The notes under the pieces are model-generated. The model was not told the DNA's origin. It worked only from the letters and a program-made list of their open reading frames with translations, and searched no databases. Positions 21,231-32,950 of a stretch of 64,000 bases of DNA are shown here, piece by piece. Source of the DNA: Reticulitermes speratus (taxonomy: Eukaryota > Arthropoda > Insecta > Blattodea > Rhinotermitidae); assembly GCA_021186555.1 (NCBI GenBank), contig JAJKFL010000007.1, positions 30,913,827 through 30,977,826 on the forward strand. Direction: 5' to 3'. The position numbers and the translations under genes were made by a program. The stretch's first letter is position 1, and each line of letters begins with the position of its first letter.

Positions 21231-22774
21231 GAAAGACATCTGAAGTTATGTTTGATAACATGAAACATTTACAATTAAAATTAAAACGTCTTAAACGTAA
21301 TGTAGATAATGATATATGACTGATATTGGAGTTTATGATAAACCAGACGTACAGAGTCTTGAAATGCAATTTTTAAACGTCTCCGATTCACCTATCGAAG
21401 ATCTCCAAGATTTGTTCCGTTACGTTTATTTGAAGGAAAGGCTATTCATAAAATTTGCAATGTAAATTTAAAGAAATTAATTTGGGAGTGTTGCAATGAA
21501 TTGGTTTGAATAATTCTGAGATGCGTTTGATTTATAGAGTGCCTGAATTTGGTCTATTTAAGGGCTGAAGTAGAAACTATCGAAAGAAATCTGTTAGTTG
21601 TATGAACACTGACAATGGAAGACAGTGTAGTTCTTTAAGTCAGGAATTCCATTCGTGAAATTTTGGCCTCTTGAAAAGTGAGGCCACGGCAGTATTATCA
21701 GTATTTGCCTTTATATATTCATAAGGCGAAAAGAGAAAGTGTACAGAGTTTTTGTGTGAAGACTGAGGGAAAGAGAACACTTTAAAGACCTGAGCGTAGA
21801 TGACGGCATGGATTGGATTAACCTCTTAATAGGATTCTTGTCCGTTACAAGTTGATATTTTATCAGTACTTATCTTATGCTATTTAAGATACCTTATCAG
21901 AGAACTAGCGTTAGCAATGATTTGAAAGTTTTACAGGAGCTGACCTTTGTACTTGATAAGGTGTCACATTTTATTGTCTGTAATATTTCGTGCTCAATAT
22001 TCTGTGAAATGTTTGCTAACATTCGCGTTAGCTAAAAGACTGAGACTGTTATCGGTATTGCCTGAACAGATGCTGTTGTGTTCCAATTCTAAACACTTCA
22101 ATTCGTTCTCACTGCTGATTAAAACAATGTTTTGTAAAGCAGCAGTAACAAGTCTGTTAACAATGTGTGTTACACTTGATACTACAGGAAGTTTCCAGAA
22201 CAAAAACGAGTTTTCCTCAAGTGACTCCATTTATCCACTCTCCCCCTCCGCTAATCGTCTTCTACTCCTTCAGCCCCCTGCAGGAAGACACAGAATATCC
22301 CTGCCAGTGCCACTTCATGCACACGTACACTATTGAGCACACAGGCTGGGTTATGTTGTGGCCAAGACGTATTGCGACGTGTTTATGTTAGTAACAGACT
22401 AGCTAAATAATTATAGCTAAATAAATAAATATGTATGTAGCTAACTATTTTAACAAAATATACTGAAATAAAGTATTAGAGATATCTGCGGTCACAGCAA
22501 ATGCAGATTGAGGCAAAATACAACTTTGCTAGATTCTGAAAATGCGAAATACGAACGTCACTCCCCTGCAGTGCCTAGATGCTTGCGTTCCAATCAGCTC
22601 ATAGCGCAAAGAAAAGGAGAAGCAGTTTCGAGAAGGGTAATTTCTGACCTGTATAAATGTGTTGTAATTTTTTTTAAGATTTCTTCATTATAATTTGCAG
22701 CCTATCTCCTTAAATTGCACAGTGTATATGCTGGGTGTAGATCTGACAAAAACCTTGAATGTGAAACCAATTAT
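21231..22774. other. 1.5-kb stretch, no gene recognised
   Basis: It contains only short overlapping ORFs on both strands (the longest, 129 codons at 21947-22336, has no recognisable motif and low-complexity features). No repeats shared with the rest of the window were noticed. Confidence 0.4.
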
Positions 22775-23525
22775 TTGTATGTTGAAGAAGCTTCCTTTCG
22801 AAAAGTGCTGTATGCCTTCAGTTACTTACTTACGTCTCTCCAACACTTGCTGCTATGTATCTGTATGTTGAACAAACTTCCTGTCTAACAGTGCTCTATG
22901 CCTTCAGTTACTTACTGACGTCTGTACAACACTTGCTGCTATGTATCTGTATGTTGAACAAGCTCCTGTCTAACAGTGCTGTATGCCTTCAGTTACTTAC
23001 TCACGTCTGTACAACACTTGCTGCTATATATCTGTATGTTGAACAAGCTCCTGTCTAACAGTGCTGTATGCCTTCAGTTACTTACGTCTGTACAACACTT
23101 GCTGCTATATATCTGTATGTTGAACAAGCTTCCTTTCTAACAGTGCTGTATGCCTTCAGTTACTTACTCACGTCTGTACAACACTTGCTGCTATATATCT
23201 GTATGTTGAACAAGCTTCCTGTCTAAGAGTGCTGTATGCCTTCAGTTACTTACTCACCTCTCTACAACACTTGCTGCTATATATCTGTATGTTGAACAAG
23301 CTTCCTGTCTAACAGTGCTGTATGCCTTCAGTTACTTACTTACGTCTGTACAACACTTGCTGCTATGTATCTGTATGTTGAACAAGCTTCCTGTCTAACA
23401 GTGCTGTATGCCTTCAGTTACTTACTTACGTCTGTACAACACTTGCTGCTATGTATCTGTATGTTGAACAAGCTTCCTGTCTAACAGTGCTGTATGCCTT
23501 CAGTTACTTACTCACGTCTCTGCAA
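22775..23525. repeat. 86-bp minisatellite next to NLR relic B
   Basis: About 8-9 units contain CAACACTTGCTGCTATRTAT, then CTGTATGTTGAACAAGCTTCC and GTGCTGTATGCCTTCAGTTA. Spacing is 86, 85 and 81 bp between the first starts (22846, 22932, 23017, 23098). It ends about 430 bp before the stop codon of relic B. Confidence 0.95.
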
Positions 23526-23539
23526 CAATTGCTGCTACC

Positions 23540-23860
23540 AACATCTCTGACCGACTGATGTCTGACACATCTTCTGATACTTCATAAGCAATGATATGCA
23601 GCAATCTTGTACCTTGATAAAAGCTGTAGATGAGAAAGCCCATGTCACTCACATGACAGTGTTCTGGATAACGTGTTGGTTCAGACGTTTCAGAGAAACG
23701 TTTTGGAGGAGATAAAATGAAATTTCCCTGCCGAGATCCCAACCCTGCATTGTCGACCCCATATCCGAGTCACTACATTGACTGCGCTGTTCCACTTCTG
23801 AAGTTTTGTTTATGGTAGTTTCATTATTCGCAGGAATCCCCGAAAATAGTTATTTTATTT
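23540..23860 (-). repeat. Probable tRNA-derived SINE and associated repeat
   Basis: On the minus strand it starts near 23790 with an A-box-like stretch (GCGCAGTCAATGTAGTGACT) and a B-box-like GGGTTGGGATCTCGGC. A body ending in GTTTCTCTGAAACGTC follows. A related copy, in the same plus-strand order, is at 58560-58800. Confidence 0.45.
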
Positions 23861-23959
23861 TATTAGCCAAGCTCTCCTACAGTAGATGTAAAACTGTAAA
23901 TGTATTTACGCACCACGTCAAGAACACGTGTCATTGAGTGGAGGTCAAGCTTCGTGCAT

Positions 23960-25293
23960 TTATAACCTATTCGTGGGATCTGCCATATAATCGATGCCCC
24001 AGTCAATGACTGTCCTACCGCAGTCATCACGTAAGTCCACTGACGCACCTCCCTCCTTCACCAGGGCTCGGACAACATCAAGCGAGCCTTCAGTAACAGC
24101 GTAGAACAAGGGCGTTTCGCCATCGCTGTATCTAGTGTTGCAGTCAGCACCGTGTTTTATTAGCCACTTGACGACTTGCAGATTCTTTCCCTTTATAGAA
24201 AATGTAGGGGAGAAGGGAAGTCCATAGAACTTGCCTGATGAATGTTCACGCCGATACTGCGTATAAACTCAAAAAGTAACATGTAACCCACTTGTGCAGA
24301 TTCTATGATTATTGGGTCAATGTAGTCTGTGTCGTGTGCCCGCTGTCTAATCATATCCAAGCCAGATCTGTCAACGTTGCTTTCCAGTAACAGTTCTACA
24401 ATAAACCATTTCTCCGCCTTTATGGCGTATTGCAATGTACACAGACTTTTTTGTCCAAAGAAAGTTTATTATTGCAGTGGATATCTCCGACATCACAAAA
24501 TATCAAACCAATTGCCGCAATAATGCGCGTAACATGATCTGGCATCCTTGTCCAGAGCATTGACGTCACATCTTACCTTAAATAGGGTATCGAAACGTTC
24601 CACATCGGTTTATAACTGCGCAGTACAGCGGAAAGTGTTTTGCCAGGATTGTGTGGAACATGTCTTTCACTAAGCTATATTTAGGGTCGACAAGAATATG
24701 TTCCAGGACACCTCTGTTTGACTGGAAGTTTTTGTTGAACCAGCGAGCTGTGAAGTATTCTGCGAGCGTTCGATGTATGAACTGGGGCTTGCTATCCACC
24801 ACATTTATCACTATACTTGTTTTGTCCTTTCCAGCTTGTACCTTGCATAAAAATGACTGTATTTCGTCTTCTGTTGTCTTATTGTGTAATGATTCGAGCA
24901 TGGGAGGAGGCAGTATGGCTGCTAGAGCGCACTTATCAAACTTCATCAAAAGTCCTTGCTTTGAATCTTCATGGTCATCTAGAACGCTGGGATTTAGTAT
25001 ATCAGCCTTCTGCTTCTCTGTTTGGTAAATATGTAGTTTCCTTTCAACAAATTTCTCATACAAGCTAACTAAATCAATTCTTAGTGGAGTTCAAACTTCC
25101 GAACTTAAATGCGTTTCCAACTCCATTTCGTAAACAGTGGCTATCATGAAATCTGTGGTCTTCTGGGTTATTACACGGCGTCGTGTGGTAATTATTTACC
25201 GACGTTTCGGAACAACGTATCGGTCCCATCCTCACGGGTCAAGATTCCGAATCGGAATCGAATGACTGTCAGTGTCTCTTCTCCAGCAAGTGT
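23960..25293 (-). pseudogene. NACHT/ankyrin NLR-like relic, copy B
   Basis: The 5' end (first exon base about 25293) keeps the shared acceptor and ACACTTGCTGGAGAAGAG leader of copies A and C. It then runs into a Penelope-type fragment (about 25160-25265). The NLR homology resumes only at MIATVYEMELETH, so the nucleotide-binding core is gone. An in-frame stop follows before the LYEKFVERKLHIY helix. Next come KFDKCALAAILPPPMLES, HRTLAEYFTARWF and broken ankyrin repeats. A last ankyrin segment (VVKWLIKHGADCNTRYSDGE, then TPLFYAVTEGSLDVVRALV) ends DPTNRL with a stop at 23960-23962. It retains ankyrin sequence that copy C lacks. It cannot encode an ATPase. Confidence 0.85.
25160..25265 (-). mobile_element. 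Penelope-type terminal fragment inside relic B
   Basis: ATTACACGGCGTCGTGTGGTAAT and CCGACGTTTCGG match the foldback element at 30379-30591. On the minus strand GUGAGGA, a GGGACC/GUUCC stem and GAAA give a degenerate hammerhead lacking the first conserved C. It occupies the place of the NLR core. Confidence 0.6.
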
Positions 25294-25531
25294 CTGCACA
25301 AAACGTGAAAATATCTGTAAGTACGAATGGACTGCAGAGGTGGCAGAAATAGGATGTTAGTATCTAAACCGTGACTGGGATATCTTGATGAAGGGTATCG
25401 TGTTTTTTAGTAATCGGTCTAAGCACGCTGATAATAACAATTTGCAAACTTCACCCAACAACTTAGATATTATAACGATAGTCTTATCACAGTGACGCAT
25501 TGCGCCGTAACTCTAGATCGTACATGTGTAT

Positions 25532-26834
25532 AGCTAATAAAGTCACAGATCTGACTGACGACTTTTAGCCTTATATCGCTCACTCAATAGTACTATAGTG
25601 AATAGTACCGTCAGCAAGTTGCGATGTTTGGATGCCACAAAGTTTAGCAATGTAAGCAGTCCGCCATTAGCAGGCAGCAACACGACATTACACATACAAA
25701 TAAATGCTAGAGTCTAGTTACAGCTTCTCACACCGGCATCGGCGTTACTTGAAGGCAATATTACACGGCTACGAGAACAAGAAATTTATCGTTTTAATAA
25801 GAATTGGGAAGATCATGTAAGAAACGTCGGTGTAAATTAGACAAATTATCTATAACGTAAATGAAATATTGTCTAAGTGACGAGGGTGCCGGTGACAAGA
25901 TCCTGGAAATGACAAGCAGTACTGGTGAACATATGTAGCATAAATGCAACAAAGTTACATTATATGCAGAAATATGTAATTACAACGTTGTTGGTTTACT
26001 GTTGGTTTATAGCATATGCAAGTATTGTGTAGCCTATTCAAAAGAGCAGAACACTAGGCAAAGCTATGAAGCACAACTTAAGCAAAATAAGCACTGTCGT
26101 GAGAACTGCCGACAAGGTACAGCTGCACACATTGCTTGAAATAGTCTGTTGTGTAGATGTTTGTTAGAGGGGTGTCTTGAAGGATAACATTCATGGTTGT
26201 TTATATGATCAAGAAGTTGCCTGCCTTATAGAAAAGGGACGTCCTTTGTATCCCTAAAACATTCCGACGTTTGGCACATTCCTCAGTTCACGTAATTAAG
26301 CTCTTGCTTTAAGCGAATTTTTTTAAAATTCCGTATTAATATTAAAATTGTATCTAAATGTAGGCACTTTTAGTAAATTTTCCTATGAAGATTTCCAGCC
26401 ATTAAAAAGATGAACTTTAACTCCTTAATATCTGACAATGCTGATTGTCGTACAAATACTGTGTCAAGTGACAGAAGTCATGGGATGTGACGCCGTGAAT
26501 TCTGATAGCCATGTACCTGTGTTTCGAAGCAAGTACTGCCCCTGTCTGTAGCGGGAAAGACTATCCCTCTGTCTTGAAGATGAAGGCTTAATGTGTCTCC
26601 GAAACGTCAGTAAATCTGTGCACGAAGTTACACACCAGAAGACGCTAATTTTAAAACCACCGCCGCAAAATAAAACTGTTTTTGGTATTAGCTTACAAAA
26701 TTGCTTGTTGTGATAAATATGCTAAATAATGATTGCTTCTCATTACACAAACTCATTAAGTACTTACGTTTCCTCGGAGATATGCAACCCTGAGGACTCG
26801 CGTTGCATGATGTGAAATCTGTCGGTGAAGTCTC
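25532..26834 (+). repeat. Dispersed 1.3-kb repeat, copy 2
   Basis: It matches 9779-11061 throughout, including AGATCTGACTGACGACTTTT and the hammerhead-like tail. It begins TATAGCTAATAAAGTCACAG; copy 1 is split between TATAGCTAA and TGAAGTCACAG by the Harbinger element, so this copy behaves as the empty site. Confidence 0.85.
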
Positions 26835-26929
26835 AAATTCACAAGGGTTTAAATCACTTAATCCTTTTAATTATGAAGCTTCTATTATTGAAAATCAAAT
26901 AATATTGCTGTAAGGCTATAACATAAAAA

Positions 26930-28330
26930 TGTGCGTGTGTCGGTGTGTTTTCCATTCCAACTTTCGAAACATTTGACCCATTTTCACGACACCCTGTACG
27001 AATATTATGCTGCTGCAGACAACAACAACATTGCCGTTATTTCTAACTTCCAGGCGAACTTGTAACGTGGGAAAGACTGTAATTTTAGGTTCTACAATAA
27101 TGTGTGTTAACAGAACTTGGAAGAATATGCAACATTTTGTAACATGATACTTTTTGCCACGTAAAATAGTAACATGGCAAAAGCACAAAATCTTATGTTA
27201 GCCATCGGATCGTTGTGTATAAGTGTTTAGAATTTGACATGTGAAACGTAGCGTAGAGACGTCATAAGCTTACCCGCATATTACGGCTGCTTAAATAAAA
27301 TGTTAACAAGACAAAAATTTCAATCATGCTGATGATACGGAACTTAGAGACTATAAAAGGAATTCTTATGTATGTGAAATTTGTACTTAAGGATAAGCCC
27401 TTAGCAAAAATAACGTGATACGTTTTCCCATGCATACGCATAAAGGCATATGTTAGCTCTCGGTTCCATGTGGATAAGTGTTTGGAATTTGACATGTGAA
27501 ACTTGGCACAGATGCCTCCTAAACATAACCGTATATTGCGCCTGTTTACGAAAGATGTTGGCAATACAATAATTTTAAGCATGCTGTTGATACGGAACAC
27601 AGACTTTATGTAAGGAATATTTGCGTATGTGTAATTTGTGCATAAGGAAAAGTAGTTACTTCAGTAGGTACGTAGAGTCAGAAATATTTGCTGTAGGCTT
27701 TGAGTTCTGCTTGGAGGTCCTTCTCACAGTCCTACAGTCAGTATTAACAATATCGCGGGCGCACGAAATTCTAAACCGGGGAGCAGGCTTTATGAATTCT
27801 GGTCGTGGAGGGAAACTTAGACATGCAGCTTTACTAGGATATGGGAAAAACAGTGTGAGTGTATTTATTTCATTCGGTGAAAAGGCAAACGTCCATTGTA
27901 GAGTAGTTGCTAGGGTTCAGTGAAAAAGCGAACTGTTAAGTTCAGATTTTGCTGCGCAGGCTAACATTCTACATTAAAGTATTGTCTATAAGGTTAGCTT
28001 CCCATTGCTGATTACTTTAATTAGGTCTAAAAAATGACACTGACGAAATCACGGACTGATATTGACGAAAAAAGGATGCGGTGGAGGCCGTAGGCTTTAT
28101 AATTTGTGCTCTGAATCCCACGTTGAACTTCGTTTGCAGATCGTACCGCAAGACAGCGCTGTATGTAGTAATTTTAGCGACACACCGCTGCTTCTACGAG
28201 AGTTACATAGCGCCATTTGATTAAATGTGCTGGGGTTTTATGATGTAACATACCGACAATTAGTGAAGCGTTTATTGAAGTGAAAATTTTGTGTAACAGG
28301 TATGACGGCCTTAAAAATCTTATATAAGGC
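26930..28330 (+). repeat. Dispersed repeat R3, copy 1, with internal tandem duplication
   Basis: It is homologous to 60590-63370 (there interrupted by a Tigger element). Within it, about 27185-27370 and 27440-27620 are diverged copies of each other, sharing GGAATTTGACATGTGAAAC, a TATTRCGCCTG/TATTACGGCTG segment, and ATCATGCTGATGATACGGAA. No coding capacity was recognised. Confidence 0.8.
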
Positions 28331-28364
28331 CAACAAATGCAATATTCTATGTTTGTGTTGGTAC

Positions 28365-28430
28365 TGTTTTTACCTATCACATGTTTCGGCTTATATCACG
28401 CCATCTTCAGGGAGCTGACACCAAAATTTA
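28365..28430 (-). other. Degenerate hammerhead-like Penelope end
   Basis: Minus strand: CUCC-CUGAAGA, stem II GGC/GCC, GAAA, then ACAUGUG. Both core boxes are present but the cleavage-site geometry is poor, because a G follows the minimal stem III. Probably a decayed relative of the motif at 29061. Confidence 0.4.
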
Positions 28431-28965
28431 TATAAAACTTACAGCAATCGAACAGGTCACAATAAGCGTACATACGTTGTGATATCAATAGTGCAGTATA
28501 TTACAGGATTTTGGTTAGAATATTATACATAAATGTCATATAACAATGTTGGTGAGACTGCAATACACTTTTTGTTAAAAATAGTTAAATATTATACGTG
28601 TTTACGTTGTGACTAAACTTTGCTACAAACATCTGCTCTGCTTTGACCCGAATTGGATCCATTTCTTGTACGGTGTGTATTGCCTCGTGGGTGGTGGGTG
28701 AAACATGTAGCAGCTATGTAAAAGACAGTATGAACAAATATAGAACAGTGCATTTGTTGGTGTTACATAAGTTTCTAACTTTGTCACAATGCACGGAATA
28801 AACAGTGTACAAGTTGCAAATCTTATATTTCGTCTTGATTTTCTTCTGCTTTTGGTACACCATACTTTGTGCCTAATACAAAATATTGCTCTCTATGACC
28901 GTCAACAGCTCTATTGTTTAAACTTTACGTTGTATTGACCGTGCATCTTATCACAGTTAGAAGTG
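28431..28965. other. Spacer, no gene recognised
   Basis: AT-rich sequence with no ORF or repeat that I could assign. Confidence 0.35.
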
Positions 28966-29165
28966 TTTATTTTCATACCAACTTATGCACCAAATCTTAC
29001 AATATTACTAATTAACCCTACGTATACAATGGATGTATAATCTATGCTTTTAACTCTGTGACTCCCTGAAGATGGCGATTTTAACGCCGAAATACGTATA
29101 GGGGTAATTAATAATACTGTAAGATTTGGTGCATAAGTTGGTATGAAAATAAACAGCTCTATATT
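28966..29165. repeat. Inverted repeat enclosing a hammerhead
   Basis: A roughly 60-bp segment (TTTATTTTCATACCAACTTA onward to about 29035) recurs in reverse complement at about 29096-29156 with few differences. The hammerhead at 29061-29105 lies at the inner edge of the right copy. This is an inverted-terminal arrangement of Penelope type. Confidence 0.85.
29061..29105 (+). ncRNA. Hammerhead ribozyme motif (Penelope type), complete core
   Basis: ACUCC, CUGAAGA, stem II GGCG/CGCC, GAAA, minimal stem III AUAC/GUAU, A at the cleavage position, then GGGGU pairing fully with ACUCC. All core boxes and the three stems can be formed from the plus strand. This is the best hammerhead in the window. 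Confidence 0.7.
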
Positions 29166-29614
29166 TTATTAAAACTGAGAGGTGCACACACACACTACCA
29201 TAACATATTTCGCCTTCCGCCATTTTCAGGATCTATTACAAAAACTATACAAAGAGGGTACGTGTATATCAGTAAATATTTATGAATATTGTGACACTGA
29301 AATGTTATTTTTACATTTTCCTTATAGTGTGTCATACTTGACATGAATTGTTGAAATGCCAAAGTTGTCACAATATCAATATGTCAAATTACAGTGTCAC
29401 TGTCAGTACGATAGTTTCACATGTGACTTGGAGTTTTCCGTCAATACCAAGACATTGTCTTCTTGTGCTGTTATAACTCTGTGGACGGGAGCTGAATTTG
29501 TAGTACGAAACGTGTTGTTCATATATATATGTATATGCCGCTGCCAGTGTCCGTGCGGTCTATGGCGAAGGTCTGAAGACGTTTGCTGGAATCGTGAGTA
29601 CGAAATCTGCCTGC

Positions 29615-29616
<2 letters not shown>

Positions 29617-29672
<56 letters not shown>
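29617..29672. repeat. (TG)n microsatellite
   Basis: About 28 uninterrupted TG dinucleotides, then GTAGTGTGTGTGTAG. ORFs of CV or HT repeats here are artefacts. Confidence 0.97.
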
Positions 29673-29674
<2 letters not shown>

Positions 29675-29732
29675 TGTGTGTGTAGTGATTTTCCTCAGCA
29701 TCTACAATCAAAACTCGTACCGTAACTTAAAG

Positions 29733-30112
29733 CAAGGCTGGCCAACTTCAACCCACAGGAGGGCCGCATAATTCGCCTGAGGGCCACACTTGTGTATACA
29801 TATATCGAAAGCGGAGTTTGAATTAACTAGAAGGCCGTTATTTACAAACAGTAAGTTACACTAAAAGTGCTGTTGAATGACAAGGTAGTAAGACGTACTG
29901 AACTGGATAAAACACAAAGAAATAATTGTTTACTGCATATTGTCTTGAAAGTGATGAGTTACAGTTTGTAGACATTTTCTGTGCTAATAGAGTTGCTATA
30001 TTATATTCTGTAGACCTATTGTATTATGTTTCTTAGATCTTATTACTGAAACTGTTCAGGTGACCGAGGATTGCAAACACTTTCCTCAAAAACCGCATTT
30101 TGGCGAGCCCTG
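29733..30112. mobile_element. hAT-type MITE (380 bp)
   Basis: The ends CAAGGCTGGCCAAC and TTTTGGCGAGCCCTG form imperfect inverted repeats of the CAGGG(C)-TGGCCAA hAT type. They are flanked by an 8-bp duplication, ACTTAAAG (29725-29732) and CCTTAAAG (30113-30120), with one mismatch. Related copies at 33870 and 44608 read ACCTTAAGG uninterrupted. It has no coding sequence. Confidence 0.85.
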
Positions 30113-30378
30113 CCTTAAAGCAGTCCGCCATATTTAACATCGTTTCTGATTATTCACCGTTAGACAGTCATTAGGAGATACAGACTGGGTCATTATCAGT
30201 GTCGTTAAATAAAGTATTAATCTTAAACAAATATTTATTTTAAGGCTCACCTCAGTACTTTTCCTGCCATGTCTGTTTATTGCACGGTCTGATAATGCTG
30301 TTATCACATGTCGCATTGGAAGTGGCTGCACGTACGATTGAAAAGCATTCTGGCTCTTATCTATGGCGTACGTGACAG

Positions 30379-30591
30379 TTGGGATTTGCGTTTTTCTGGG
30401 ATATTACACAGCGTCGAGTGGTAATCTTCACCGACATTCTTTTCATTCCTTTTCTTCTTGGACTTCTAGACCCTTGAAGATGGGACGATAGGTTGTCCCG
30501 AAACGTCGGTAGAGGATTACCATTCGACGCTACGTAATATCGCAAAAGATGTAGATCCCATCAACATCTCGGCGGAAACCGGAAATCACGG
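30379..30591. mobile_element. Foldback element with degenerate hammerhead (213 bp)
   Basis: ACGTGACAG is duplicated on both sides (30370-30378 and 30592-30600). Inside, ATATTACACAGCGTCGAGTG and its near complement (about 30515-30537) form the arms. The centre holds UUGAAGA, a GGGAC/GUCCC stem and GAAA, a hammerhead with the first conserved C changed. Copy 3 of R4 lacks it, which gives the empty site. Confidence 0.8.
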
Positions 30592-31194
30592 ACGTGACAG
30601 ATAAACACAGAAGTAGCTTGCGTCGTATTTTGTGATTGCTTGAAGCTAAGAATAATCTTAGAAGACGTCGTCCATAAAATATAGATATTTCTCGAAATAA
30701 TATTTCGAAGCGATGCTATAGTGTGTATCCTATATTTATTTCTTTGTTCCCGCGCTACTCACATCCACTTTTTCTTTTCCTCTTCCGTTATCCACGTCTC
30801 AGTTCTGTTACTTCCATCCTTACAGTTATGTTACCCAACATTGCAGTATAAATGACAGTGCTGTAGACTGGTATTCGCAAGTTCTTAGACTCTGGCTCTA
30901 TTCCAACGCCGATAAACATGACATGTGTCATGGCTTCACTTAGTCTCATGCAATAGTAACGTTCAGAATGTCACGATTATGTCTTCCTCTGCACTCCTGT
31001 TTCTGTCAGTCCTTCATATTCTATGTTCTGCTGCCCAGTTAAGAATATGTAGAATTTACGTATGTAGGGAAAGATAACAAATTCATTCTAAATTACTTAA
31101 CACCTACCAAGCTAAAAGTAAGATTCAAACAACACTCCAAAGGGAAAACTACTCAGAAATAAAAATCCGCCCCTATAACAACAAATACTTATAT

Positions 31195-31448
31195 TCGGAG
31201 ATTTACAGATTAACTACTTCCAAATCCAAAAAACGGTATGTCGGACAAACTGAGAGGAATTTTTGACCCGGTTTAACGAACATTTACAAGCATTTAGCAG
31301 TGATAACTGTAACTCAGATTTCTCAAAGTACATTCTAGAAAATCGACACCCCATTGGCAGCATTGACAACACCATGGAAATCCTATACACCACAGAAAAT
31401 GTTTACATCGTAACAAAATATAAAAATATTACATCTGTGAAGAAATAA
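31195..31448 (+). pseudogene. GIY-YIG endonuclease domain remnant of a Penelope element
   Basis: EIYRLTTSKSKKRYVGQTER matches the GIY...YIG core of Penelope endonucleases (first motif EIY, second YVG). A stop follows, and after a frame change comes TRFNEHLQAF, then SKYILENRHPIGSIDNTMEI, the downstream His- and Glu-containing helices of the domain. This domain normally nicks target DNA for Penelope integration. It is a short, broken fragment with no polymerase upstream. Confidence 0.8.
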
Positions 31449-31582
31449 AGAATAACAACCAGCTTAGTCACCAAAATACCGCACAACAAAACGCTTTACG
31501 TCAACTGGATCAGTAAACAATAAATTGTCCCATTGTACCATTACTCATCAAGCAATCCGTCACTTTCTACAAAATACATTAA

Positions 31583-32950
31583 CCTTTAAAGTACCAATGT
31601 TAGATATATCTAACGCAGCCTGCAATTCACAGTGGCCCAATGTTAGATATATCTAACGCTGTGCACGCGTGATGTTTTTCAGCTCTGACAGTGTTTGCTT
31701 TAGCAGGAAACCCAAACAAACCCATTGAGGGCCCCACCAGCAGGTCTGGAATTCGTCATGAGCAATGATGTAATTTATGGCGGTCCGAGTTTCGATATTA
31801 TTTATGACCGAACTTGACCTTTGGTTATCAGCTGAGGAGGTGGCAGGCGAGATACAGTAGACCGTTGTATGAGGTTGAAACGCAGAAGCTGGACCAGGAA
31901 GGGCACAAGTTTAGTCTTCTGGCAGCTTTCGTAGCAGTGTGGTGTATCTGATATTGTTTTGCGTTGGCGGACTGGCATATATATAGTGTGACAGTGGCGG
32001 ATTGGTTATGTACTTCAATCCACAATTTCTTGTAACATTTATTCACAAAGCTTCAGGTGGTATTTTTCACAGTCGTGTTTGAGGTTACTTTATCGGCGCC
32101 GAACTGGTAAATATTGCATAACTTCAGTGGCGGATTTTAAGGAAGTACTCCTTACTGATTATCTCTATTTGTTCTTCAGTGTTTACTGACACAGTTTCAT
32201 CTGCATTACTTTCCCAGTGACCCAATCATTATTTGATAGACAAGTTTTATATTAGTGGTGAATTGCCAATAACTTTCATCTATTCGGTTTATTTGGGATC
32301 CCTGAAATGGAACCTCAGATGTGAGCTAGATATTCAAAACCACTCGAGCCAGACGAAATAGAGGAAGTACTGATGGATGAGGAATCTGGAGGAATTGGAA
32401 GAGACAGACGAACTTATGGAATCTCGTGTGCAGTCCTCATCCTCAGAAGACGATGATAGTACTGAGGAAACCGAAGTTACGTTTCGAGAAGTGGCATACG
32501 CGTGTGAAACTGAGTCGCTAGACACAGAGAGCAGTGTTCAATGTTGTGGCGTGAGTCGACACATTTCGTTGTAGAGATGGAACAGAATACATTTTCCGGT
32601 GCAAATAAGGGTTGTATATTTCTGTGAACGTAACATCACACATTCCTACGGTGTAAAGCAAGGGGTAAGTACAATAAAAATCCACAGAAGTGACATAAAA
32701 TATATTACACTAAATAACTTTTGAATTTATCAGCAAGTTCCGCGAGTACGTTTTATTGCTAAAAATTGACACTTCGTCCATAAATGTAGAAATTTTCTCT
32801 CTTTCAAACAGTTTTTATTTCATAATTTTATGTTATATAGGGCGTAAAATATATCTGTTTTTGTGGAGGTCTGCAATTTTAAGATTTAAATGCCCGAAAA
32901 AGTCGGGCCAGCAGGAGACTAGGGGCTTTTAAAAGTCGGTACGTTAAAGG
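31583..32950 (+). mobile_element. piggyBac-like transposon, internally deleted (1368 bp)
   Basis: TTAA target duplications at 31579-31582 and 32951-32954 flank the inverted ends CCTTTAAAGTACC and GGTACGTTAAAGG, the hallmark of piggyBac. Subterminal AATGTTAGATATATCTAACG, itself palindromic, is repeated at 31607 and 31652. Only an acidic N-terminal transposase-like segment is left inside. It sits in Penelope fragment A, so it inserted later. Confidence 0.9.
32330..32575 (+). pseudogene. piggyBac transposase acidic N-terminal remnant
   Basis: KPLEPDEIEEVLMDEESG in one frame, then SSSSEDDDSTEETEVTFREV in another, resemble the acidic leader of piggyBac transposases. The DDD catalytic core and the zinc-finger tail are missing. 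Assignment rests mainly on the flanking TTAA ends, since acidic leaders are weakly conserved. Confidence 0.5.

Larger units (their letters stand above)
29335..31050 (+). repeat. Dispersed repeat R4, copy 1 (interrupted)
   Basis: It is homologous to 44395-45480 and in part to 33893-34440, for example through CACAATATCAATATGTCAA, GTGTCACTGTCAGTACGAT and ATTATTCACCG. It is broken by a (TG)n run, a hAT MITE (29733-30112) and a foldback element (30379-30591), all absent from the other copies. Confidence 0.8.

Noticed and set aside
21947-22336. 129-codon ORF as a gene
   Set aside because: No motif, no splice or promoter context, and equally long frames overlap on both strands.
22775-23525. CRISPR-like array
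   Set aside because: The whole 86-bp unit repeats, with no short repeat/variable spacer structure; it is a eukaryotic minisatellite. The same holds for the 76-, 84- and 87-bp arrays.
29356-29711. ORFs rich in CV or HT on both strands
   Set aside because: They run through a (TG)n microsatellite and repeat R4; low complexity only.
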